Assembly: GCF_017744555.1 (NCBI RefSeq)
Contig: NZ_JAGIBD010000009.1
Location: forward strand, 1-64,000
Length of the DNA: 64,000 bases
Direction: 5' to 3'
Source of the DNA: Cellulomonas sp.
GTDB taxonomy: Bacteria > Actinomycetota > Actinomycetes > Actinomycetales > Cellulomonadaceae
A model generated the notes under the pieces. That model was given only the letters and a program-made list of their open reading frames with translations. It made no database searches and was not told where the DNA came from. This document shows, in pieces, positions 9,569 to 16,373 of this stretch. Numbering within the stretch: position 1 is the first letter of the stretch; each line of letters starts with the position of its first letter. The translations under genes and the position numbers were made by a program.

Positions 9569-10180
9569 TCAGCCCAGGCCGAACACCACGGGCGGGGCGG
9601 TGGCCCCGGCGAGCGCGAACGCGAGGGAGTAGGTCCCGGCCCCGGGTGCGGGCAGCCCGTCCGGGCAGCCCGCGGCGGAGCGGATCCTGTTCCACGCGAG
9701 CTGCTGCGCGTCGGCGCCGCCGGGGCCGGGCGCGAGCAGCAGCGACTTGGTCTCGGTGCCGGCGGCGACGCAGTCCTGGTTCGACCAGACGCGGTCGTCG
9801 CCCGACGTGACGACGATCTGCCGGTGTGCCTCGCCCGCGTCGACCAGGCAGGGCTCGGTGCCGGTGTTGGTGATCGTGAGGGCGAACGCCGGGTTGACGC
9901 CCGCGGGGAACGACTCGGCGGCCGCGGCGACCGTGAGCGCGAGGTGGTCGGGCGTGCACTCGAGGATGCCGCCCGTGCTCGCCTTGGTCTGGCTGGGCGT
10001 CGGCTCGGTCACTGTCGTCTCGGTGGCGGCCGCCGCCGGGGTACCTCCCCCGCCCGAGCCGCGACCCGCGACGAGCCACACGACGAGCACGATCAGCAGC
10101 AGCGGGATGCCGAGCACCACGAACCGGCGCACCCAGTAGACGCGTGCGGGCAGCCGCCCGCCGGGTCGTGCCTGGCTCAT
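9569..10180 (-). CDS. Membrane-anchored hypothetical protein
   Basis: A 203-residue protein starting MSQARPGGRLPARV, with one membrane helix (about residues 17-37, FVVLGIPLLLIVLVVWLVAG), a Gly/Ala/Thr linker, and an extracytoplasmic domain of about 130 residues containing four Cys. The pattern (CTPDHLALTVAA, then NTGTEPCLVDAG, VVTSGDDRVWSNQDC) is a beta-rich domain common in Micrococcales and near DUF4232. Function is unknown. The ATG at 10180 has a GGGGGG ribosome binding site; a longer arginine-rich reading upstream is unlikely. Transcription is towards the ABC permease gene, with only four bases between the stops. Confidence 0.75.
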   Translation of the reverse strand: MSQARPGGRLPARVYWVRRFVVLGIPLLLIVLVVWLVAGRGSGGGGTPAAAATETTVTEPTPSQTKASTGGILECTPDHLALTVAAAAESFPAGVNPAFALTITNTGTEPCLVDAGEAHRQIVVTSGDDRVWSNQDCVAAGTETKSLLLAPGPGGADAQQLAWNRIRSAAGCPDGLPAPGAGTYSLAFALAGATAPPVVFGLG

Positions 10181-10330
10181 CGGTCCCCCCGTCGTGTCGC
10201 CGCGCGCGTGTCGCCGTCCTCGTCGACGCGCGACCACCCTAGGTCGGTGGCAGCGGGTGAGTCGGCGCGACGCGCGGACCCTACCGGAGCCGGGCCGGCC
10301 CGCCGCCGGCGGTCCCGCAACCTGGCCGGC

Positions 10331-10765
10331 TCACTCGGGTCCGGGTGCGCCCATCCGCCGCAGCATGTCGAGCAGGGCCGCGCGCTCGTCGGCGTCCAGG
10401 CGCGCGAGCCGCTCGGCCGCGCCGCTCTGTCGCCGCGCGGCGATCTCGTCGAGCACCGCGCGGCCTGCGGGGGTGAGCTCGACGAGCGTGGCGCGCCGGT
10501 CGTGCGGGTCGTCGACCCGGCGGACCCAGCCGTCCTCCTCGGCCTGGTCGACCTTGGACGTGACGGACCGCGGTGCCACGTCGAGCGCGGCGGCGAGCTC
10601 GCCGAGGCGACGGGGACCGTCGCAGCGGGACAGCGTGCGCAGCAGACGGACCTGGCCGGGCGTGGTGCCGAGCGGCGAGCCGGCGTGGGCGGCGTCGCGG
10701 TGCAGACCACGGACCACGGCGTACAGGAGCTCGAGGAACTCCCCCGGGTCGTCGTGCGTGATCAC
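10331..10765 (-). CDS. MarR-family transcriptional regulator
   Basis: A 144-residue winged-helix dimer. The recognition region (LGELAAALDVAPRSVTSKVDQAEEDGW, given here only as a landmark around residues 55-80) is followed by the wing signature DPHDRRATLVELT. It is divergent from an ABC exporter, the standard arrangement for a repressor of a drug efflux gene. GTG 10765 is chosen because TAGGCT lies 7 nt upstream (leaderless). An ATG at 10801 would extend it by 12 residues through the operator and is less likely. An ACCTC/GAGGT inverted repeat just upstream of the -10 would give autoregulation. Confidence 0.9.
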   Translation of the reverse strand: MITHDDPGEFLELLYAVVRGLHRDAAHAGSPLGTTPGQVRLLRTLSRCDGPRRLGELAAALDVAPRSVTSKVDQAEEDGWVRRVDDPHDRRATLVELTPAGRAVLDEIAARRQSGAAERLARLDADERAALLDMLRRMGAPGPE

Positions 10766-10772
10766 GGCGGTG

Positions 10773-10778
10773 AGCCTA
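10773..10778 (-). promoter_or_regulatory. -10 element of the MarR gene
   Basis: On the minus strand TAGGCT precedes the GTG at 10765 by 7 nt, which is the basis for choosing that start. Confidence 0.45.
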
Positions 10779-10793
10779 CCTCGGTTGTGAGGT
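10778..10793. promoter_or_regulatory. MarR operator, inverted repeat ACCTC-N6-GAGGT
   Basis: ACCTCGGTTGTGAGGT forms a perfect 5-bp inverted repeat abutting the MarR -10 element. A second related palindrome, TGAGTTAACCTCA at 10804-10816, lies 25 bp further towards the exporter gene. Both share the TGAGGT half-site, as expected for a MarR dimer controlling divergent promoters. Confidence 0.5.
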
Positions 10794-10803
10794 ACCGACA
10801 TAG

Positions 10804-10816
10804 TGAGTTAACCTCA
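10804..10816. promoter_or_regulatory. Second MarR-type palindrome TGAGTTAACCTCA
   Basis: A 13-bp near-palindrome with TGAG/CTCA arms and an AT-containing core, 28 bp before the exporter start. It probably overlaps the exporter promoter. Confidence 0.45.
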
Positions 10817-10844
10817 GCATCGGCCAGGACGGACGGAGGCCACC

Positions 10845-12758
10845 ATGACCATGAACCACCCCGCCCCCGGGCGCGGCGGCGCGACCACCATGCGCGGCTT
10901 CTTCAAGGACCGCTCGGTGAGCGACCACAAGCTGACGCGCGACACGCTGCGCCGGATCCTCACGTTCGCGCGCCCGTACCGCGGCCGTCTGGCGTTCTTC
11001 CTGCTGCTCATCGCGCTCGAGGCCGCGGCGGGCGCCGTCACCCCGATGCTGTTCCGCACGCTCATCGACGACGGCATCGCGAACTCCGACACCCGCCTGG
11101 TGCTCGGCATCGCCGCCGTGGTCGTCGCGCTCGCGCTGCTCAGCGCCGGCCTGTCCGTCGCCGACAGGTGGGTGTCGGCGCAGGTCGGCGAGGGCCTGAT
11201 CCTCGACCTGCGCACCGCGGTGTTCGACCACGTGCAGCGCATGCCGCTCGCGTTCTTCAGCCGGTCCCGCACCGGCGCGCTCGTGCAGCGGCTCAACGGC
11301 GACGTGCTCGGCGCGCAGCAGGCGTTCACGTCGACCCTGCAGAACACCGTGAGCAACGGCCTCACGGTCGTGTTCGTGCTCGCGGCGATGTTCTCGATGT
11401 CGTGGCAGCTCACCGCGCTGTCGCTCGTGCTGCTGCCCGCGTTCGTCTTCCCCGCCCGGTGGTTCGGCAAGCGCATGGCGACGATCACGCGCGAGAGCTA
11501 CGACCTCAACGCCGACGCCGCGCAGACCATGAACGAGCGGTTCAACGTCGCCGGCGCGCACCTCGTCAAGGTGTTCGGCGACCCCGCCCGGGAGTCCGAG
11601 GCGTACGCCGAGCGCGCCCGCCGGGTACGCGACATCGGCGTCAGGCGGGCGCTGCTGTCGACATGGTTCCGCGTCGGCCTGACGACGCTCGCGTCCGTCG
11701 CGATCGCGGTCATCTACGGCCTCGGCGGCGTGATGGCGATCCGCGGCGAGCTCACGGTCGGCGTCGTCGTCGCGATGGCCGCGTACCTCGGCCGCCTGTA
11801 CGGGCCGCTCACCAGCCTGTCCAACGTGCAGGTCGACGTCATGACCGCGCTCGTCAGCTTCGAGCGGGTGCTCGAGGTGCTCGACCTCGAGCCGACCGTC
11901 GCCGAGAAGCCGGACGCCGCCGACCTGCGCACGGCCGTCCGGGCGCGCGGCGCGTCCGTCGAGCTCGACGACGTGACGTTCCGCTACCCCGGCGCCGACG
12001 ACGTGTCGCTCGCGTCGCTCGAGTCCGTCGCCGCGCTGCGGCACGACGTCACGCACGACACCCTCACCGGCGTCTCCTTCACCGTCCCCGCGGGGCACAT
12101 GGTCGCGCTCGTCGGGCCGTCGGGCGCCGGCAAGACGACCATCTCCCAGCTCGTCAGCCGCATGTACGACCCGACGGCCGGCACGGTCCGGGTCGCCGGT
12201 CAGGACCTGCGCGACGTCACGTTCGAGTCGCTGCGCGCGACCGTCGGCGTGGTCAGCCAGGAGGCCCACCTCTTCCACGACACGATCGCCGGCAACCTGC
12301 GGTTCGCCCGCCCGGACGCGACCGACGCCGACCTGGAGCGCGCGCTGCGGCAGGCGCACGTGTGGGACCTCGTCGAGTCGCTGCCCGACGGCCTCGACAC
12401 CGTGGTCGGCGACCGCGGCTACCGGCTGTCCGGCGGCGAGCGCCAGCGGCTCGCCATCGCGCGGCTGCTGCTCAAGGCGCCCGACGTCGTCGTCCTCGAC
12501 GAGGCGACCGCGCACCTCGACTCCGAGTCGGAGGCCGCCGTGCAGGTCGCGCTCGACGAGGCCCTGCACGGCCGCACGTCGCTCGTCATCGCGCACCGCC
12601 TGTCCACGGTCCGCCAGGCCGACGCGATCGTCGTCGTCGAGCACGGTCGCGTCGTCGAGCACGGCACGCACGCCGAGCTCGTCGACCGCGGCGGCCTGTA
12701 CGCCGAGCTGTACCGGACGCAGTTCCGCGGCCACGACGACGAACCTGCCCTGGCCTGA
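10845..12758 (+). CDS. ABC exporter, fused permease and ATPase
   Basis: A 637-residue half-transporter of the multidrug/lipid (ABCB-like) type. The N-terminal membrane domain (about residues 45-345) has six helices. The ATPase domain has Walker A GPSGAGKTT at 424-432, signature LSGGE at 528-532, and Walker B ending D552-E553. A ~20-residue Ser/Leu-rich loop (VSLASLESVAALRHDV) is inserted before the Walker A strand. The start ATG 10845 follows GGACGGAGG. It is divergently paired with a MarR repressor, so export of a toxic compound that the regulator senses is likely; the substrate is unknown. Confidence 0.95.
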   Translation: MTMNHPAPGRGGATTMRGFFKDRSVSDHKLTRDTLRRILTFARPYRGRLAFFLLLIALEAAAGAVTPMLFRTLIDDGIANSDTRLVLGIAAVVVALALLSAGLSVADRWVSAQVGEGLILDLRTAVFDHVQRMPLAFFSRSRTGALVQRLNGDVLGAQQAFTSTLQNTVSNGLTVVFVLAAMFSMSWQLTALSLVLLPAFVFPARWFGKRMATITRESYDLNADAAQTMNERFNVAGAHLVKVFGDPARESEAYAERARRVRDIGVRRALLSTWFRVGLTTLASVAIAVIYGLGGVMAIRGELTVGVVVAMAAYLGRLYGPLTSLSNVQVDVMTALVSFERVLEVLDLEPTVAEKPDAADLRTAVRARGASVELDDVTFRYPGADDVSLASLESVAALRHDVTHDTLTGVSFTVPAGHMVALVGPSGAGKTTISQLVSRMYDPTAGTVRVAGQDLRDVTFESLRATVGVVSQEAHLFHDTIAGNLRFARPDATDADLERALRQAHVWDLVESLPDGLDTVVGDRGYRLSGGERQRLAIARLLLKAPDVVVLDEATAHLDSESEAAVQVALDEALHGRTSLVIAHRLSTVRQADAIVVVEHGRVVEHGTHAELVDRGGLYAELYRTQFRGHDDEPALA

Positions 12759-12774
12759 CCTGCGGGTCCGCCCG

Positions 12775-12780
12775 TAGCCT
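12775..12780 (+). promoter_or_regulatory. -10 element of the VOC gene
   Basis: TAGCCT ends 7 nt before the ATG at 12788, giving a leaderless transcript. Confidence 0.5.
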
Positions 12781-12787
12781 GCGGCGC

Positions 12788-13144
12788 ATGATCGGTACCG
12801 TCGACGAGGTCGTCGTCGACTGCGCGGACCCCGGACTGCTCGCCCGGTTCTGGGCGGGCGTGCTCGGCGGCGAGCCGCAAGCCCGCGACGACGACTGGCA
12901 CTACATCTACCCGCCGGGCTGGACGCAGCTGTCGTTCCAGCGCGTGCCCGAGGGCAAGGTGGTGAAGAACCGCCTGCACCTCGACGTGCTGGTGGACGAC
13001 ATCGAGACGGCGACGCGGCAGGCGGAGGCGCTCGGTGCGACCCGCCTCGGCCCGGTGCACTCCGACGGCCCGGGCACGTTCCAGGTGCTGCAGGACCCCG
13101 AGGGCAACGAGTGGTGCGTCGTGAAGCCGAACCCGCGTTCCTGA
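12788..13144 (+). CDS. VOC (glyoxalase/bleomycin-resistance fold) protein
   Basis: A 118-residue single-domain vicinal-oxygen-chelate protein of the Glyoxalase_6 kind: VDEVVVDCADPGLLARFW at the N-terminus, LHLDVLVDD in the middle, and VLQDPEGNEWCVV near the C-terminus. The metal-ligand-like His/Glu positions are present but the substrate cannot be predicted. Its last 22 codons are repeated 1453 bp downstream at 14530, beyond an inserted segment. Originally it was evidently convergent with the hypothetical gene now at 14602. Confidence 0.85.
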   Translation: MIGTVDEVVVDCADPGLLARFWAGVLGGEPQARDDDWHYIYPPGWTQLSFQRVPEGKVVKNRLHLDVLVDDIETATRQAEALGATRLGPVHSDGPGTFQVLQDPEGNEWCVVKPNPRS

Positions 13145-13188
13145 CGCGTCAGAGGTCCGCGGGGTCCACGAGGAAGTCGGCCTCGTCG
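13077..13188. repeat. Left copy of 112-bp direct repeat flanking an insertion
   Basis: This copy matches 14530-14641 with 6 mismatches in 112 positions (about 95%). It spans the last 22 codons of the VOC gene, the intergenic bases and the last 13 codons (minus strand, stop at 13149-13151) of a second copy of the neighbouring hypothetical gene. The homology stops abruptly after CCTCGTCG. Confidence 0.9.
13149..13188 (-). pseudogene. 3' remnant of the hypothetical gene now at 14602
   Basis: Reading leftwards, the bases encode the tail ...EADFLVDPADL followed by a stop, identical in frame to the C-terminus of the gene at 14602-15741. The rest of that gene is missing here, so this is a truncated duplicate at the insertion boundary. 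Confidence 0.75.
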
Positions 13189-13466
13189 CCGCGCATAAAG
13201 CACGCTTGACCGCCTCGACCTGACGGTCGTCCCGACCGGGGCGGCGTGCTGCGCCGCGACGATGCCGCCGCCGGTCAGCGAGGGCGGCGGGCCGAGTCCA
13301 AGCGTGCACCGCTGCGCGTGCGTCTGGGACCGCCACCACCCACGCGTGCTGATCCACACCTCCCGAAACCCTGCCCGATCGGGCGTATCGGCGGACGACA
13401 CGCCTGAAACCGCAAAGCGGCCTGTGGATAGCGGCGTGCCGCCCTGTCGTCGCCGATACGGTCCCC
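13189..13466. other. Non-coding left part of the insertion
   Basis: Almost 280 bp without a supportable gene. Several frames are open on both strands, but none has a ribosome binding site or protein-like composition. A DnaA-box-like CTATCCACA (minus strand, about 13426-13434) is present. Its main likely role is as promoter region for the secreted protein gene. Confidence 0.4.
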
Positions 13467-13486
13467 GTGACCTCAGTCGAGGTCAC
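13467..13486. promoter_or_regulatory. Perfect 8-bp inverted repeat upstream of secreted-protein gene
   Basis: GTGACCTC-AGTC-GAGGTCAC, 20 bp with perfect arms and a 4-nt spacer. It lies 12-30 nt before the AAGGGGG ribosome binding site. It could be an operator, or a 5' mRNA hairpin controlling translation of the cargo gene. Confidence 0.5.
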
Positions 13487-13509
13487 ATCTGACGCAAGGG
13501 GGAACGACC

Positions 13510-14231
13510 GTCCTTCGACAGACCGCACGTAGAGCAACCCGCGGCGTCCTGACCGCCGCGATCGCGATCACCGCAGTGGTCGCCACCAGCGGCATCAGCC
13601 AGGCCGCAGTCCAGGCATCATCACCGTCCGGTACCAGTCTCACCGGCACCGGCGTCACCAACCCCTCCTCGGCAACGGGCCGGCGATGACGCTGACGAAC
13701 GCCGAACTGGACGCCCTGTACCCCGGTGCGTCCACGCTCATGACCCACGAGAACATCGTCGCTGCGCTCACCCAGCTCGAGCGCGACGTCCCGCACGAGA
13801 GCGTCAACGGCGGCACCGCCAACACGTACAGCGACGGCAAGGGCTTCTCCATCACGTTGCCGTCGCTCGGCACGTTCGAGGCGCAGTCGGCCTCCAACGG
13901 GGCGGCCCTCGTCGCCGCTACGACGACGACGGCGTCCACCGTCGAACCGGACCTCGCCTACTGCTACTGCGGCGGCCGCGAGATCCTCACGTTCAACACG
14001 CAAGACCAGAACCTGATCCTCAACCTCGGCGCAACCGCGGCAGGCTTCGCTCTGTGTGCGATCCCGATCGTCGGACAGATCGCGTGCGCCGTCATCACCG
14101 TTGCAATCACTGTCACCGGGAACTACCTGATCCGCAACGGCATCTGCTCAGGTGGGCGTAACCTCTACTGGTACAACGTCACAGGGGGGTCCACTGTGCA
14201 GTGCAGATCGTCGAGGCCGTCGTCGTGGTGA
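13510..14231 (+). pseudogene. Secreted Cys-rich hydrophobic protein, apparently frameshifted
   Basis: Not a family I recognise. After an AAGGGGG ribosome binding site (13496-13502) a frame beginning VLRQTARRATRG encodes a clear signal peptide ending near AAVQA, then SSPSGTSLTGTGVTNP, and stops at 13687-13689. The downstream frame (ATG 13686 to 14231, 181 residues) continues with the mature-like part. One extra C in the CCCC run at 13662-13665 would join them as ...VTNPLLGNGPAMTLTNAELD. The mature part contains YCYCGG, a ~40-residue Gly/Ala-rich hydrophobic stretch (LILNLGATAAGFALCAIPIV, then ACAVITVAITVTGNYLI) and about six Cys. No ATG/GTG/TTG follows the ribosome binding site. Either the gene is decaying or the assembly has an error. 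It overlaps the next gene as GTGA. Confidence 0.5.
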
Positions 14232-14461
14232 CCGAAGCACACCCGCGCGACAAGCGCGTCATGACTCGACGTGACATGTGGATCTTCGGGACCGTCATCG
14301 TCCTGATCGCCGTCGGATACGGCATTTTCCGGGCGGTCACCGGCGCCGGCACACGGACGGCGGTCCTGAGCGCTCTGTACGTCGCGGTCGCAACCGGCCT
14401 GGCCCTGACCCTGAACCAGGTCCTCGCCCGCCGCCGCGCACGACGACGCACCACTGCGTAG
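14228..14461 (+). CDS. Small two-helix membrane protein, candidate immunity partner
   Basis: A 77-residue protein starting at GTG 14228, whose GTGA overlaps the stop of the preceding secreted-protein gene; this indicates translational coupling. An internal ATG at 14261 is an alternative. It has a short charged N-terminus, two hydrophobic segments (WIFGTVIVLIAVGYGIF and TAVLSALYVAVATGLALTL) and a very basic tail (RRRARRRTTA), so both ends should be cytosolic. A secreted hydrophobic protein followed by a tiny membrane protein resembles the architecture of bacteriocin/immunity pairs. That role is inferred from layout only. Confidence 0.6.
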   Translation: MTEAHPRDKRVMTRRDMWIFGTVIVLIAVGYGIFRAVTGAGTRTAVLSALYVAVATGLALTLNQVLARRRARRRTTA

Positions 14462-14473
14462 CACGCAAGCCAC

Positions 14474-14506
14474 AACGGCCACCCTCCACTCCAGAGGGTG
14501 ACCGTT
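14474..14506 (+). terminator. Hairpin ending the inserted gene pair
   Basis: Arms AACGGCCACCCTC and GAGGGTGACCGTT pair over 13 positions with one mismatch around a 7-nt loop. It lies 13 nt after the small membrane protein gene. There is no U-tract, which is common for terminators in high-GC Actinobacteria. Confidence 0.65.
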
Positions 14507-14529
14507 GCCGCGTCCGCCACCTCCCGTAG

Positions 14530-14597
14530 CGTTCCAGGTGCTGCAGGACCCCGAGGGCAACGAGTGGTGCGTGGTGAAGCCGAACCCGCACCCCTGA
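14530..14597 (+). pseudogene. 3' fragment of the VOC gene
   Basis: It encodes FQVLQDPEGNEWCVVKPNP and a stop at 14595-14597, in the frame of the intact VOC gene at 12788. There is no start or upstream domain. It is a duplicate left by the insertion event; four differences near its end change the last residues. Confidence 0.75.
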
Positions 14598-14641
14598 CGA
14601 GTCAGAGGTCCGCGGGGTCCACCAGGAAGTCGGCCTCGTCG
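14530..14641. repeat. Right copy of 112-bp direct repeat
   Basis: The counterpart of 13077-13188 at an offset of exactly 1453 bp. Here the hypothetical gene on the minus strand is complete and the VOC portion is only a fragment. Confidence 0.9.
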
Positions 14642-15741
14642 GCGATCTCGCCGCCGAGCGCCGCGTGCAGCGCCCGGGCGACGGCCTGCACCTGAGGGGC
14701 GGCCCGACCACGCGCGACGCGGTGCTCGAACGACGGCTTCTCCGCCTCGAGCTCCTCGACGAGCAGCGGCTCCCAGTGCACGCGGTAGGCGACCACACCG
14801 TTCGCGGTCCACGGCAGCGTCCGCATGAGCGGCGGCACCTCGGCCTCGAAGCACGCCTCGACGCTGATCATCCCGTCCACCGCGAGGTCGACGAGCACGC
14901 CGTACGACTCCGCGCGGGGCGGGTCCGCGATCATGAGCTCGTCGAACGCGGCCGCCTCGGCGAGCAGGCGCGCCCGCTCGGCCTCGTCCTGCACGCCGTG
15001 CCGCTCGAGGGCCGCACGCAGCCCGCGGCCCCCCGCTTCCGGCAGGAAGCTCGGCACACCCTCGGACGCCCGGCCGGCACCCGGCATCGGGCCCGACCAC
15101 GACTGCGTGGGCTCCGAGAGCCGGGCCCGCGACACCACGGACTGCACCACGGCGAGCGCCTCGGCGGGCTCGAGCCAGCGGTCGGCCATGACCGTGAGGT
15201 CGATCGCCGCGTCGATGTCGGGCGTGAGGATCGCCCCCGACCCGCCGATCCGGACCGCACCGCCGAGCCTTCGCGCGGCGGCGACGAGCCACTGCACGAC
15301 CCGCTCCTCCTCGCGCACGGGCATCCCGTCGGGGAACGCGCGCTTGAGGCCGTCGCGGTCACCCCCCGGGTACGGCGGCCGGCCGCGCTCCTTGGGGCAG
15401 TCCAGGTCGTACACCGTCACGGTCCCGGGCGGCAGGCCCAGGCTCACGCAGTCCTCGGCCTCGACCCGGTACGGGCCGCGCAGCCGCGACAGGCGCGCGA
15501 GCCGCAGCGCCGGCGCCGGCGGCGTGGTCGCGTTGACCGACCGGATGCCGAGCGCTGCGGTCACGGGGCGCATGATCCCGCGGGTCTGCGGCGCCTCCTC
15601 CTCGGCCTCCTCCCACCGGGCGCTCCCGAACCGGCTGAGGGCGAGCGTCTCGACCTCGTCCGACTCGATCCCCTCGGGGAGCGCGAGCAGGTGACGCTGG
15701 CGCAGCTGCGGGTCGGCGGCGGCCAGGCGCGGCGTCGTCAT
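14602..15741 (-). CDS. Conserved hypothetical protein (paralog of the gene at 31107)
   Basis: A 379-residue soluble protein without a recognised domain. Landmarks: LVAAARRLGGAVRIGG, AAIDLTVMADRWLEPAEAL in the middle, PWTANGVVAYRVHWEPL, and a C-terminal ALHAALGGEIADEADFLVDP. The same landmarks in the same order occur in the protein at 31107-32024, so the two form an actinobacterial paralog family. It starts 2 nt after the dcd stop, so it is probably cotranscribed with dcd. Function is unknown. Its 3' end is duplicated beyond the inserted segment on its downstream side. Confidence 0.75.
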   Translation of the reverse strand: MTTPRLAAADPQLRQRHLLALPEGIESDEVETLALSRFGSARWEEAEEEAPQTRGIMRPVTAALGIRSVNATTPPAPALRLARLSRLRGPYRVEAEDCVSLGLPPGTVTVYDLDCPKERGRPPYPGGDRDGLKRAFPDGMPVREEERVVQWLVAAARRLGGAVRIGGSGAILTPDIDAAIDLTVMADRWLEPAEALAVVQSVVSRARLSEPTQSWSGPMPGAGRASEGVPSFLPEAGGRGLRAALERHGVQDEAERARLLAEAAAFDELMIADPPRAESYGVLVDLAVDGMISVEACFEAEVPPLMRTLPWTANGVVAYRVHWEPLLVEELEAEKPSFEHRVARGRAAPQVQAVARALHAALGGEIADEADFLVDPADL

Positions 15742-15743
15742 GC

Positions 15744-16319
15744 TCAGACCTCGGTGCGGTGGAAGTTCTGCCAGGACCGCGACGCGGTGGGGCCACGCTG
15801 CCCCTGGTAGCGGGAGCCGTAGGCCGACGACCCGTACGGCTGCTCGGCCGCGGACGAGAGCCGGAAGAAGCACATCTGCCCGATCTTCATGCCGGGCCAC
15901 AGCAGGATCGGCAGCGTCGCGACGTTGGACAGCTCGAGCGTGACGTGCCCGGAGAACCCGGGGTCGATGAACCCGGCCGTCGAGTGCGTCAGCAGCCCGA
16001 GCCGACCGAGCGACGACTTGCCCTCGAGCCGCGCCGCGACGTCGTCGGGCAGCGTGACCTGCTCGTACGTCGAGCCGAGCACGAACTCGCCGGGGTGGAG
16101 CACGAACGACTCCCCCTGCTCGACCTCGACGAGCCGCGTGAGCTCGGGCTGGTCGATCGACGGGTCGATCACCGGGTACTTGTGGTTGTCGAACAGCCGG
16201 AAGAACCGGTCGAGCCGCACGTCGATGCTGGACGGCTGGATCATGGCCGGGTCGTAGGGCTCGAGGGCCACCCGGCCCGACTCGAGCTCGGCCCTGATGT
16301 CACGGTCGGAGAGCAGCAC
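15744..16319 (-). CDS. dcd: dCTP deaminase, probably bifunctional dCTP deaminase/dUTPase
   Basis: A 191-residue enzyme that converts dCTP towards dUMP for thymidylate synthesis. It follows the mycobacterial-type sequence throughout: [46 protein letters not shown] with the catalytic Glu in the LELSN segment, and [15 protein letters not shown] at the C-terminus. In Mycobacterium tuberculosis this form also hydrolyses dUTP, so bifunctionality is likely but inferred. The start is GTG 16319, preceded at 6 nt by TACCTT (leaderless). The next gene follows 2 nt after the stop. Confidence 0.97.
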   Translation of the reverse strand: MLLSDRDIRAELESGRVALEPYDPAMIQPSSIDVRLDRFFRLFDNHKYPVIDPSIDQPELTRLVEVEQGESFVLHPGEFVLGSTYEQVTLPDDVAARLEGKSSLGRLGLLTHSTAGFIDPGFSGHVTLELSNVATLPILLWPGMKIGQMCFFRLSSAAEQPYGSSAYGSRYQGQRGPTASRSWQNFHRTEV

Positions 16320-16325
16320 GGGGTA

Positions 16326-16331
16326 AAGGTA
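16326..16331 (-). promoter_or_regulatory. -10 element of dcd
   Basis: TACCTT on the minus strand, 6 nt before the GTG start; no ribosome binding site lies between. Confidence 0.45.
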
Positions 16332-16373
16332 GTCGGTCGGTCTGTGCGGTTACGCCCCCGCTCCGGCCCGTGG

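Larger units (their letters stand above)
13189..14529. mobile_element. 1.34-kb inserted cargo segment of lower GC
   Basis: This segment lies between the two 112-bp repeats and interrupts what would otherwise be a VOC gene convergent with the hypothetical gene at 14602. GC is visibly lower (lines of about 57-67% against 75-80% in neighbours). It holds a secreted protein gene, a coupled small membrane protein gene and a terminator hairpin. No transposase or integrase is present, so the mode of entry is not shown by the sequence. Confidence 0.6.

Noticed and set aside
12907..13401. Minus-strand frame entering the left repeat, with a Trp-rich start
   Set aside because: Mostly the antisense of the VOC gene; no ribosome binding site and no recognisable domain, so not accepted as a gene or transposase remnant.
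13262..13492. 76-codon plus-strand frame inside the insertion
   Set aside because: No ribosome binding site, composition not protein-like, and its end runs through the inverted repeat at 13467.
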